DNA of 13,353 nucleotides from an uncultured bacterium. Its GTDB lineage: Bacteria > Cloacimonadota > Cloacimonadia > Cloacimonadales > Cloacimonadaceae. Numbering within the stretch: the first letter of the stretch is position 1; every line of letters starts with the position of its first letter. Below are positions 1 to 8,087 of the stretch, one piece after another. The DNA is taken from contig CALGPA010000038.1 in NCBI GenBank assembly GCA_937960795.1, forward strand, positions 1-13,353, read 5' to 3'. The notes beneath the pieces are model-generated. The model saw nothing but the letters and a program-made list of their open reading frames with translations. It was not told the DNA's origin and did not search any database. Made by a program: the position numbers and the translations under genes.

Positions 1-55
1 CCCTCACCGGTCGCTCACCGGTCGAGCGTGCAAGCGGTGAGAAAATAAGGACTTA
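1..55 (+). repeat. Left copy of 55-bp direct repeat with nested palindromes
   Basis: This segment matches 13299-13353 at 53 of 55 positions in the same orientation; the only differences are at 9-10 (gg here, cc in the other copy). An 11-mer, ctcaccggtcg, occurs twice in tandem (3-13 and 14-24). The arm ctcaccg (3-9 or 14-20) can pair with cggtgag (35-41). Inside it, cgctc (12-16) can pair with gagcg (24-28) around accggt. It lies 82 bp past the stop of the minus-strand gene ending at 138. It contains no coding frame. The structure resembles a dispersed REP-like intergenic element, but the unit may extend past the window edge, so its true length is unknown. Confidence 0.8.
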
Positions 56-93
56 CGCGATTTGCGGCTGCGCCATTTTCTGGGCATGAAATA

Positions 94-115
94 GCCCCCG
101 TATTTCTACGGGGGC
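94..115 (-). terminator. Hairpin downstream of the 962-aa secreted protein gene
   Basis: A perfect 9-bp stem, gcccccgta (94-102) with tacgggggc (107-115), closes a 4-nt loop, 22 bp past the stop codon of the minus-strand gene. In the minus direction the stem is followed by only a short, interrupted T stretch (tatttcat). It is therefore either a weak intrinsic terminator or an mRNA 3'-end stabiliser. The position and stem strength support a role at this gene's 3' end. Confidence 0.6.
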
Positions 116-137
116 GTTGTATTATGCTATGTGATTA

Positions 138-3026
138 TTATTTGGAGAGCAGCATTTTGCGGGTTGTGGATCTGCTGTTGTTGTCAACGCGCAGGAAGTA
201 TACTCCGCTGGATACTGCTTGTCCACCTGCATCGGTGCCATTCCAGTTTACGGTGTGGCTGCCGGCGGTCATTTCGCCATTAACGAGTGTGTTTACCAAT
301 TGTCCCTTGAGGTTAAACACTCTGACCTTGGTCATGCCGTTTTCAGGCACTGAGAAGGCGATGGTGGTGTTTGGATTGAAGGGATTCGGATAGTTTGTAG
401 CGCTCAGCTTGAGGGCGGGGGTCACACCGTCTTCGATGCTGGTGCCGGTGTAGACGATGGCGCGGATCATGATCTCGCCATCTTCTTTTGCGGTCCATCC
501 GCCACCTGCTACATTGGTGTAGCTGTGTCCGGAGTTATCAGTATCAAGACCAATGGAGGCAGCATTCGGAGTTTCGAGGATGCCCAAGAAGAACTGTCCG
601 CTATTGACCACCACTTCGGTCGTGAAGGGGATGTAATTCCATCCGGTTTTCACGCTGGTGCTGGGGTATTGAACCTGAGTCAGCTGGTCGCCGGGCAGGT
701 TTGTGATGGGATCCACTTCATAGGCGCGGACGATGATCGAAGCGCCGGTGGGATTTTGCACATATACTTTTGCCCATTTGAGGGTGACGGGTTCGTTATG
801 CCAGTTGTGCAATACAGCCATCTGGTTTGAAGAACCGACAGTGAAGCCTTCCTCTGCGGTGCCATCATCAAAGTAGGTCTCTGTGTGCATGGCTGGGGTT
901 ACAAACACGGTTTGGGTGTTTGAAGCAGGGGATTCATTTGCATCGTACATAGCGGTCACATAATAGCTGTGCACTCCGCCGTCTACGTTCATGTCAGCAT
1001 AGTCGGTGACGGTGCCGGCAACTTCGTCGATCATGATCCCATCACGATAGATTCTGTAGCCTGAGACGTCGCGGGTATCTCTGATCTCAGATGCGATGCC
1101 TTCTACGGGGCCGGAAGTGACAGGATTCAGGGCTCTGGCGATGGTGTTTACAGGAATTTCCTGCGCGGGTGAGCTCTGGTTTGCCAACTGCACATTGCCT
1201 TGGACGGCTACATCATCCACAAAGAAGATGAAGGCGTCGTTTGACACGCATTGGATTCCAACGTAGATTTCTTGGCCGGCGTAGTTGTTGAGGCTATAGC
1301 TATATTGAGTCCAAGCGATCGGAGCAGAAACATAGTTGTCGCCACTGATGATTGTGAAATCAGCAGGATTGGTTCCGGTGGTTGAGACGCCAACTTTGAA
1401 GCGTTCCAAACCGTAGTCAGCTACGTAGCTCTTGCCCCAGAAAGTGAAGTTGTGACCCACTTCCGGAGTGAAAGCAGGTGTGATCATCCAGTCGTTGTTG
1501 GGAGGATTCACAGCTGCAAAGCTGGCAGCCATCTTCTGTCCACTGTGAGCTACTGCACCCTCTGTGGGAGGAGTGGTAGCGGTGGGGTTGAAGATCATGT
1601 AAGCCATGGCACTTCCGCTATTTGGGAAGGTGATTCCTTGGAAGCCGTAGGTTTGGGAGAGGTCACCATCAAAGAGGGTCCAATCGCCAAACTGCAGGGC
1701 AAAGTCGTTGTAAGACTCGAAGTCATCGGTAAATCCTGCAGGAGGAGGAGGTGTGCCACCCGGCTCGGTCCACTCAAGATTTACTGTGCTGCCATCTACT
1801 GTGGCAATGAGGTTTTCCGGAGGTGAGATAAAGACATCGTTCCAGATAGTGAAGTCGTCGATCATGATGCCGGTTCCGATAGCGGGGGTGGCATTGGTCT
1901 GGAAATACCAGCGGAATTTGACGGTATTGCCTGCGTAATCGGAGATGTCTCCATCCAGAGAATAGCTTTCCACCATGGAAGCCCACACCGGAGGAGCATC
2001 TGAATATACATAGTTGCTGCCATTGGGATCACCATAGGGGTTGCTCATGGCAAACCAGGTCATGCCGTTGTCAGGAGAGATTTGCCAACCGAAATAGTCG
2101 ACATCCGGGAAGGTGCCGGGATCGGAGAAATCGCCCATGATCTGGAAGTCGCACCAGATGTCACCGCTTGAAGGCAGTGTGATGGAAGGGCTGACCAGGT
2201 AGTTCAGCATATTGTCGTTGTATGATCCATCATCATTTTGGTTTTTCATCACATGTGTAGGTGAGGGAGCGGTGACTTCAGTGGCGATGTGCCAGAGGTC
2301 TCCACCCAGGGGAACGAGGCTGCTGCTAACCATTTGGCCGTCATCGACGCCATTATTGGTATAGCCGGCAAAGGAGATGTCGTCCACCATGAAACCAAAC
2401 ATATTGGGCTGTTCAGCAGTGGCATAGGCAGGGTCGGAAGCAAAGGCAAAACGGATCATAGCGTCTTCGCCAATGTATTGGGAAAGATCAAAAGTAGCTG
2501 TGGTCCAATCTGTCAGCATGCCACCCCAGGCTGCGATGCCGGGACCTTCACCATGCTCAAAACCGAAAGCATAAGAAGAATTGAAGTCATATGCAGGAGT
2601 TCCTGCAATCACGTTCCAAGTCTGTCCGCCATCGATTGAGATACGCACGTTTGCAGAATCCCATCCATCATAAGGATCTTCTGCACCGGCAGGATCTTCC
2701 AAGCCGAGTCTCATTTTGAAAGTAAGAGTTGAATTGCCGGCGGTGATAGCTTGTTCCGGGGTATCCAGCACCAGGTATTGGTGATTGTAGTAACCACCGA
2801 TATTGGTTCCGGATGCCAGATCAGTGTCTCCCATCCACCAGACGTCACCTTGAGTGCCACCATAGGAGTAGATGCTCCATTCATTGGGGCTCTCAGCGCC
2901 ATCATAATGAACCCAGCCATCTGCGCCGGATTCAAAGTCTTCATAATATGCCACCACTTCATAGCGGGTTGCAAACACGCTGGTGATGAGCATAAGGGCT
3001 AAAATTACAAGCCATTGTTTTTTCAT
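138..3026 (-). CDS. Secreted multidomain protein with T9SS type A C-terminal sorting domain
   Basis: The product is 962 aa. Residues 1-19 are a signal peptide (MKKQWLV..., hydrophobic core, small residues at the end). Residues ~29-220 and ~225-400 look like two beta-rich adhesin/MAM-like modules, each with a VDD or IDD turn. Residues ~402-423 look like the first strands of an FN3 domain. A PPPP run (426-429) and a choice-of-anchor-J-like module (~431-610, DDFESY...) follow, then the remaining FN3 strands (~653-710, SGYRIYRDG...). Residues ~715-860 form another beta-rich module. Residues 878-962 are the sorting domain, beginning YPNPFNPNT and ending TRKMLLSK. Such domains direct export through the type IX system and anchoring or release at the cell surface. 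The frame stays open upstream to 3125, but the start at 3026 has an AGGAGG site and begins the signal peptide. No catalytic motif is visible, so an adhesin or structural surface role is inferred. Confidence 0.85.
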   Translation of the reverse strand: MKKQWLVILALMLITSVFATRYEVVAYYEDFESGADGWVHYDGAESPNEWSIYSYGGTQGDVWWMGDTDLASGTNIGGYYNHQYLVLDTPEQAITAGNSTLTFKMRLGLEDPAGAEDPYDGWDSANVRISIDGGQTWNVIAGTPAYDFNSSYAFGFEHGEGPGIAAWGGMLTDWTTATFDLSQYIGEDAMIRFAFASDPAYATAEQPNMFGFMVDDISFAGYTNNGVDDGQMVSSSLVPLGGDLWHIATEVTAPSPTHVMKNQNDDGSYNDNMLNYLVSPSITLPSSGDIWCDFQIMGDFSDPGTFPDVDYFGWQISPDNGMTWFAMSNPYGDPNGSNYVYSDAPPVWASMVESYSLDGDISDYAGNTVKFRWYFQTNATPAIGTGIMIDDFTIWNDVFISPPENLIATVDGSTVNLEWTEPGGTPPPPAGFTDDFESYNDFALQFGDWTLFDGDLSQTYGFQGITFPNSGSAMAYMIFNPTATTPPTEGAVAHSGQKMAASFAAVNPPNNDWMITPAFTPEVGHNFTFWGKSYVADYGLERFKVGVSTTGTNPADFTIISGDNYVSAPIAWTQYSYSLNNYAGQEIYVGIQCVSNDAFIFFVDDVAVQGNVQLANQSSPAQEIPVNTIARALNPVTSGPVEGIASEIRDTRDVSGYRIYRDGIMIDEVAGTVTDYADMNVDGGVHSYYVTAMYDANESPASNTQTVFVTPAMHTETYFDDGTAEEGFTVGSSNQMAVLHNWHNEPVTLKWAKVYVQNPTGASIIVRAYEVDPITNLPGDQLTQVQYPSTSVKTGWNYIPFTTEVVVNSGQFFLGILETPNAASIGLDTDNSGHSYTNVAGGGWTAKEDGEIMIRAIVYTGTSIEDGVTPALKLSATNYPNPFNPNTTIAFSVPENGMTKVRVFNLKGQLVNTLVNGEMTAGSHTVNWNGTDAGGQAVSSGVYFLRVDNNSRSTTRKMLLSK

Positions 3027-3030
3027 TGAT

Positions 3031-3036
3031 CCTCCT
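3031..3036 (-). promoter_or_regulatory. Ribosome binding site deciding the start at 3026
   Basis: On the minus strand AGGAGG sits 4 nt before the ATG at 3026. The alternative in-frame ATG at 3125 has no comparable site and would bury the signal peptide behind 33 residues. The start at 3026 is therefore preferred. Confidence 0.8.
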
Positions 3037-3066
3037 ATTAAGATCAGGGATATTATCCATGTCATC

Positions 3067-3095
3067 AAAATGTGGGATGCTTCGGATTTTGTCAA
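3067..3095 (-). promoter_or_regulatory. Possible sigma-70-type promoter for the 962-aa gene
   Basis: On the minus strand a perfect TTGACA (3095-3090) is followed after 17 bp by CATTTT (3072-3067), a 3/6 match to TATAAT. It lies between the terminator of the upstream ABC operon and the gene start and would give a leader of roughly 35 nt. The -35 box is convincing; the -10 box is weak. Confidence 0.35.
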
Positions 3096-3190
3096 TCTCT
3101 TTTTTGCTTCAGTCTGCTTTATCAAAGTGATCCCTTATGGAAGCTGTAGCTTGGGATGAGCTTAGCTCTGCCTGGAGGTCGAAGGCAGGC

Positions 3191-3223
3191 AAAAAAAAAG
3201 GGGGAACGACAAGCCGATCCCCC
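3191..3223 (-). terminator. Intrinsic terminator of the ABC exporter operon
   Basis: In the minus direction the stem GGGGGA (3223-3218) pairs with TCCCCC (3205-3200), with two further pairs inside after one mismatch. It is followed directly by nine T residues (3199-3191). It starts 20 bp past the stop codon at 3243 and separates the ABC operon from the secreted-protein gene downstream. Confidence 0.85.
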
Positions 3224-3242
3224 GTGAACTATCTATGATCAT

Positions 3243-5393
3243 TTAGGTGTATTGCAACCTATAGAGATCGTAATACAAGCCTTTCTTGTCCAGAAGCTCA
3301 AAGTGTGAGCCTTCTTCGACCACCTTGCCTTTGTGCAGCACGAGGATGCGATCCACATGTTGAATGGTGGACAATCTGTGTGCGATGATGATCGAGGTGC
3401 GCTCTTTGATGATCTTTTCAAGAGCATCCTGGATCAGGATCTCGGTCTCAGTATCGATATTGCTGGTGGCTTCATCGAGGATGAAGATCGAGGGATTGTA
3501 TGCCAAGACGCGCGCAAAGGCGATCAATTGACGCTGCCCGGTCGAAAGCGTGGCACCACGTTCCATCACGGGCTCATCATATTTGTGAGGCAGTTGTTGG
3601 ATAAATTTATCGGCATTGACATAGGTGGCGACGCGCTTGATCTCTTCATCGGTGAGTTTGTCATTGTTCAAAGCGATGTTTTCTTTGATGTTTCCACTAA
3701 AGATAAAGACATCCTGCTGCACGATGCCCACATTCGAGCGGATATCAGAGAGCGCGTATTTGTCCAGAGCTTTGCCATCTACGAGGATGCGCCCCTTTTG
3801 GAAGGGGTACATGCCAAGGATCAGGTTTACGATGGAGGTCTTGCCGCTGCCGGTGTGTCCCACTAGGGCTATCTTCTCTCCGGGACGGATCTTGAAGCTC
3901 ACGTCTTTGAGCACCCATTCGTTTTCGTTGTATGCCAGCCAGACGTTTTCAAACTCTATCTCGCCTTCGAGCTTGACGCCGGTCGCCAGTTCATCTCGAT
4001 AGTCATCCGGCTTCAAGTCCATCAAATCAAAGATGCGCTCTGCGCCTGCTAATGCGCCCTGAAGCACATTGAACTTCTCCGAGAAGTCGTTGATGGGTTG
4101 AAAGAGCTTGCGAACGTATTGGGTGAATGCCATCAAAAGACCGATGGTGATGGCATTGCGCAGGATCTGTCCGCCACCATACCAGATGATCAGTGCCACG
4201 GCGATCTGTGACGACACGTGGATGATCGGTCTGAAGAAGGCAAAGAGCTTGAGCTGCTTCATCGAGGTCTGGAAATAGGTGTGGTTTATGTTCGAAAATT
4301 CATCCCGCTTGTGGCTATATTGATTAAAGAGCTGAATGATCTTCTGTCCGGCGATGTGCTCAGCCAAGGTGGCATTGAGCTGCGCCAGATACTTACGCAC
4401 TTCGCGGTAGATCACCCTGGTCTTGCTGCGGAACACGGCAATGACCCAGATCAAGAGCGGCAGAATCGCCATGCTTACTAGAGCAAGTTGCCAATTGAGG
4501 ATCGTCATCAGGATGATGATCGCAAAGACCAAGATCACGTCCTGCACGATGGTGATCACTCCCGAAGCGAGCATTTCATCGATGGCGCGGATGTCGTTTG
4601 TCACGCGCGTCACCAGTCTTCCCACCGGGTTAGTATCAAAGTATTTGGTCGGCATCTTTTGTAGATGCGCAAAGACATCATGCCTCAGGTCATTCATCGC
4701 TTTTTGGGAGAAGGTGGTGGTGAGCACCGCCTGTGTGTAGCCCGCGGCGAATCTGATGATGATGATGATCAAATATATCATGGCGAGGCGCAACAGCGCT
4801 TTTGAGGAATCACTGCGCACTTCTAGGCGGTCATTCTTAGGAACCTCCTGCAGACGATCTTGCGCGATTGCTATCTTACCTTCACCGATGTAAAAATATC
4901 CATCCAGCTCTCTAATGGCACGCTCAGGGTTGGACTCAAGGCTCAGGTATCTATTGAGGATCTCAAGGTTTTTGGGCTTGTCGTCCACCAGATATACCGT
5001 CTTGCCGCTGATGATACCTTCCTCCTCCAGGCTATTAAGCTCAGGGCGGTCCATCCTGTTTCTTTCCGCGGAAGAGATCACCACAAAGTGGATCCCTTCA
5101 TGCGTGTATTCGGTAAGATTCAGAAAGCCATAGCGCTGCATGAAGTCCTGATATCGCGCCTCATCTTGGAAGATAGCAATGGACTTGTCCGAGACGATAT
5201 GGTCGTCAATGGCAGAGCGCTCGATAAGCGGCAGGATCAATTCCGATCCGGTTACCAACATCAAGACAAGAAACGAGATGATCACCCAGATCAGGTATGG
5301 CTTCAGATAGTGAGCCATCCGTGTAAAGAGGCGGTGATCGTAGATCCTATATTTCAGATCGTCATTTGCAAAACCGTGTCCACCGTGCATCAT
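3243..5393 (-). CDS. Heterodimeric ABC exporter subunit with catalytic Walker B Glu and large periplasmic insertion
   Basis: The product is 716 aa: an inner-membrane half-transporter with fused transmembrane and ATPase domains. TM1 is ~31-55 and TM2 ~198-222; further helices run to ~435. The ATPase domain shows Walker A GHTGSGKT (512-519), Q-loop VQQD (558-561), signature LSTGQ (616-620), Walker B FILDE with the catalytic Glu at 641, and the switch His at 672. The signature departs from LSGGQ, as expected for the partner that lines the degenerate site in TM287/TM288-type exporters. Family members are usually ~580-600 aa; the excess is a ~136-residue insertion (62-197) between TM1 and TM2, facing outside the cytoplasm. 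The start overlaps the upstream partner's stop by 4 nt (ATGA), with AGGAGG 7 nt upstream (5406-5401). A multidrug or lipid substrate is the family expectation; the sequence does not specify one. Confidence 0.92.
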   Translation of the reverse strand: MMHGGHGFANDDLKYRIYDHRLFTRMAHYLKPYLIWVIISFLVLMLVTGSELILPLIERSAIDDHIVSDKSIAIFQDEARYQDFMQRYGFLNLTEYTHEGIHFVVISSAERNRMDRPELNSLEEEGIISGKTVYLVDDKPKNLEILNRYLSLESNPERAIRELDGYFYIGEGKIAIAQDRLQEVPKNDRLEVRSDSSKALLRLAMIYLIIIIIRFAAGYTQAVLTTTFSQKAMNDLRHDVFAHLQKMPTKYFDTNPVGRLVTRVTNDIRAIDEMLASGVITIVQDVILVFAIIILMTILNWQLALVSMAILPLLIWVIAVFRSKTRVIYREVRKYLAQLNATLAEHIAGQKIIQLFNQYSHKRDEFSNINHTYFQTSMKQLKLFAFFRPIIHVSSQIAVALIIWYGGGQILRNAITIGLLMAFTQYVRKLFQPINDFSEKFNVLQGALAGAERIFDLMDLKPDDYRDELATGVKLEGEIEFENVWLAYNENEWVLKDVSFKIRPGEKIALVGHTGSGKTSIVNLILGMYPFQKGRILVDGKALDKYALSDIRSNVGIVQQDVFIFSGNIKENIALNNDKLTDEEIKRVATYVNADKFIQQLPHKYDEPVMERGATLSTGQRQLIAFARVLAYNPSIFILDEATSNIDTETEILIQDALEKIIKERTSIIIAHRLSTIQHVDRILVLHKGKVVEEGSHFELLDKKGLYYDLYRLQYT

Positions 5394-7147
5394 GATTCAT
5401 CCTCCTCGTTTTCCAGCCGGGCACGAATTCTCTGCTTTTCATAGAGGTCATAATAGATGCCGCGACTGCGCAAGAGTGAGTCATGAGTGCCGCGTTCTTT
5501 GATCACGGCTTCATCCAGCACGATGATCTTGTCTGCGTGTTGGATGGAAGATATACGATGCGCAATGATGATGGTGGTCTTGCCTTTGCGATCTTCGATC
5601 AAGCGCTCGAGGATCTGACGCTCAGTTTTGGTATCCACCGCGGATAGGGCGTCGTCGAGGATCAAGACCTGCGGATCCGTCAGAAGCGCGCGAGAAATCG
5701 CTACACGCTGCTTCTGCCCGCCGGAAAGGGTGATGCCACGCTCGCCGACCATGGTCTCAAACTTGTGGTCAAAGTCGTTGATCTCTTCATAGACGCTGGC
5801 GATGCGGGCAGCTTCATAGACCGCTTCATCGGAGGCATTGGGATTGCCCAGACGGATGTTGTTTGCAATCGTGTCGCTAAAGAGGAAGATGTCCTGTGGG
5901 ACGAGCACGATGTCTTTCCTGAGCACCATTAGCGGAATGCGATAGACATCTCTATCGTCGATAAATATCGTATTCTTGGGCGGATTGTAGATGCGTACGA
6001 TCAGCTCGATCAAGCTGGTCTTGCCACATCCTGTGGGGCCCACGATCGCTAGGGTCTTGCCGGCATCAATGCAGGCACTGATGTCCTTGAAGACATGAGG
6101 AAGTTCCTCGCCATAGCGGTAGCTGAGGTTCTTGATCTCGATCTTGCCATCAATGCCCTTGATGGACATATCGGCTTCGCTATCATCGATCTCAGGGACT
6201 TCCGCAAAGATGTGGTTTAGTCGCTTAAGTGATGCCGTGCCACGCTGATACATGTCCACGATCCAACCAATGGCTATCATCGGCCAGATCAGCATGCCAA
6301 GATATTGGAAGAACGCGATGAATCCGCCGATTGTGATGTCTCCGCGAATCGCAGCTCTGCCGCCAAAGTATAGCGTGATGATCATCGAACAGGCGATCAC
6401 AAAGCTCTGGAAAGGATGGAAAAAGCCGGCTATCTTTGCCATGGAGATGTTCTGCTTCACAAAGACCTCGGAGACTTCATCGATCTTCTTCAGCTCACTT
6501 TTTTCTTGGCTGAAAGCCTTGACGATGCGGATGCCGGAAATGCTCTCTTGGATCTTTCCGCTCATCGCTGCAAAACTGGCTTGCACCTGGGCAAACTTCT
6601 TGTGCATCCGCTTGCCAAAATAGCCGATCGTAAATGAAAGGAAAGGCATCGGGATGATCGCCAAAAGAGTCAGCCTCAGATCGATCGAGACCATAAAGGA
6701 AAAGCTCGCCACGGTCATCAGGATGATGTCCATCGCTGCGATCAGTCCCATCCCAAAGAGCATTCGCACGGATTGCAGATCGTTGGTGGCGTATGCCATG
6801 AGATCGCCGGTCTTGCTCTTGTTAAAGTAGTTTTGCGAGAGCCGCAAAAGATGGCTATAGAAATCCTGCCGTAAGCTTTGTTCGATGCGATGGGAGTTTC
6901 CGATGATCAGCATTCGCCAAAAGTATCGTAGGACCATCACCGCCAAAGCAAGCGCGATGATCAGTGCAGCGACCCAGAAGAGACCGGCGGAGTCGATCTC
7001 ACGACGCTGTATGCTATCAATGGCATATTCCATCACTTTGGGAGTGATGAGCTGTACCACGTCCACCAAGATCAGCATCACGATGCCGCCCAGGATTTGC
7101 TTATAACTCTTCTTCAGGTATGGAAGAATAGTGTCGAATGTGCGCAT
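5390..7147 (-). CDS. Heterodimeric ABC exporter subunit with degenerate Walker B (Asp for Glu)
   Basis: The product is 585 aa, the normal length for a half-exporter. Six helices are visible at roughly 18-40, 55-77, 131-153, 158-178, 240-262 and 270-298. The ATPase domain has Walker A GPTGCGKT (370-377), Q-loop VPQD (416-419), a canonical signature LSGGQ (474-478), Walker B VLILDD (494-499) and the switch His at 530. Residue 499 is Asp where the catalytic Glu should be, so the site built from this Walker A/B and the partner's LSTGQ should hydrolyse ATP poorly, while the opposite site should be fully active. This is the known asymmetry of heterodimeric exporters such as TM287/TM288 and LmrCD. 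It is the first gene of the operon. AAGGAA lies 8 nt before the ATG. I found no convincing promoter in the 225 bp upstream, which are shared with a divergent remnant gene. Confidence 0.92.
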   Translation of the reverse strand: MRTFDTILPYLKKSYKQILGGIVMLILVDVVQLITPKVMEYAIDSIQRREIDSAGLFWVAALIIALALAVMVLRYFWRMLIIGNSHRIEQSLRQDFYSHLLRLSQNYFNKSKTGDLMAYATNDLQSVRMLFGMGLIAAMDIILMTVASFSFMVSIDLRLTLLAIIPMPFLSFTIGYFGKRMHKKFAQVQASFAAMSGKIQESISGIRIVKAFSQEKSELKKIDEVSEVFVKQNISMAKIAGFFHPFQSFVIACSMIITLYFGGRAAIRGDITIGGFIAFFQYLGMLIWPMIAIGWIVDMYQRGTASLKRLNHIFAEVPEIDDSEADMSIKGIDGKIEIKNLSYRYGEELPHVFKDISACIDAGKTLAIVGPTGCGKTSLIELIVRIYNPPKNTIFIDDRDVYRIPLMVLRKDIVLVPQDIFLFSDTIANNIRLGNPNASDEAVYEAARIASVYEEINDFDHKFETMVGERGITLSGGQKQRVAISRALLTDPQVLILDDALSAVDTKTERQILERLIEDRKGKTTIIIAHRISSIQHADKIIVLDEAVIKERGTHDSLLRSRGIYYDLYEKQRIRARLENEEDES

Positions 7148-7372
7148 TCAGATATTTCCTTGTGTTAAAGTTCTGGAATTTCCTCAGATCAATGCCAAAG
7201 CAGTGCCTTCATTGAGATGCCACCCTCAGTCCACGCCATTTTTTGTCAATTGCTTTATTTACTATCAAGCACTTTCCGGTGACCTCAAGTATATGAGGGA
7301 TTGGGCTTTGAGTGAAAGATAGCGAATTTCCTTGACCGAAATCCTGATTATGATCCCGTGAACCGAGAATGA

Positions 7373-7957
7373 GAAGCAAAAAGACAATACTGGCATGCTT
7401 GGCTACTGGAAGCCACACGATACCACAGCAGGGTGGATAACCTCATCCAATGGCGCCAATATTTCCTCAATGGCTCTACCTGGCGTCCTTTTAATGTGGG
7501 AGAAGCGGAACTGACCAATTGGGAATTTGCCGCGCGATACTCCCCCCTTGAGGCACTCAGCTTCAATACAGATCTTCTTCACAGCGACGCCAAAGATCGC
7601 TCCCTAAGAGAAGATGGCAGCCCCAGCGCTAGCTACGGTAAATACCTGCCCTACAGTCCCAAATATCGCGGCAGCATATCGCTGGCATATGAACCGCAGA
7701 GCTTTGGCGCTCGCCTGAGCTATAGCAGGATCTCAGAGCAATATAGCACGGTCGACAACCTTGCCGGAAGCATGCCCGAGATCGATTCAATCAATCTCAG
7801 CGGCTATGCCCACAGGTCTTTCGGGGACCTAAGTGCCACCCTGACGCTACAGCTAAACAACCTCCAAGACAAGAGATATGAGATCTACGCCCACATCCCG
7901 CAGCCGGGCTTCAACTACAAGATAGCTCTTCGCCTAAGATATGAGTGGGATCTTTAG
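7373..7957 (+). pseudogene. C-terminal remnant of a TonB-dependent outer-membrane receptor
   Basis: The frame encodes ~194 residues that look like the last strands of a TonB-dependent receptor barrel: RVDNLIQW near the start (7430-7453), alternating polar/hydrophobic strands, a GYAHRSFG strand, and the characteristic LNNLQDKRYEIY...PGFNY close with a final RYEWDL. A complete receptor has a signal peptide, TonB box, plug domain and 22 strands (usually 600-1000 aa), all absent here. The barrel-like sequence (RYHSRVDNLIQW) begins before the first usable start, a GTG at 7433, and the frame is cut by TGA at 7370-7372. No good ribosome binding site precedes the GTG. This is most likely a decayed 5'-truncated gene left by a deletion or rearrangement. 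The 225 bp between it and the divergent ABC gene carry no other recognisable receptor segment. Confidence 0.7.
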
Positions 7958-8028
7958 TTTTAGTCCAGCCGAGTCCATTTATCAGTAGGATTGCCGCGCC
8001 AAGATTCGCCTTATTTTTCAGAAAGTTC

Positions 8029-8056
8029 TTGCCAAAATATGCCTACACAAAATGAT
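8029..8056 (+). promoter_or_regulatory. Possible promoter of efp
   Basis: TTGCCA (8029-8034) and AATGAT (8051-8056) are separated by 16 bp, about 31 nt before the efp start. Each box is a partial match to the sigma-70 consensus. The 130-bp gap between the receptor remnant and efp shows no better candidate. Confidence 0.3.
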
Positions 8057-8087
8057 GGCATTTCAGATTAAATCTAAGGACTAAAAT

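Noticed and set aside
3027..3125. N-terminal extension of the 962-aa protein to an ATG at 3125
   Set aside because: It would put 33 residues before a clear signal peptide and ignores the AGGAGG site in front of the ATG at 3026.
4752..4772. Run of gat triplets as a simple-sequence contingency repeat
   Set aside because: It encodes a run of Ile in TM2 of the ABC subunit in frame; five units are too few, and a triplet repeat would not shift the frame.
7164..7192. TTGATC-17 bp-TTTAAC as promoter for the ABC operon (minus strand)
   Set aside because: Transcription would begin about 10 nt before the ATG, leaving out the AAGGAA ribosome binding site.
7244..7249. Perfect TTGACA on the minus strand upstream of the ABC operon
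   Set aside because: No acceptable -10 hexamer is found 15-19 bp downstream.
7131..7322. 63-codon plus-strand frame upstream of the receptor remnant
   Set aside because: It overlaps the start of the ABC gene, shows no family features and is not in the frame of the receptor remnant.
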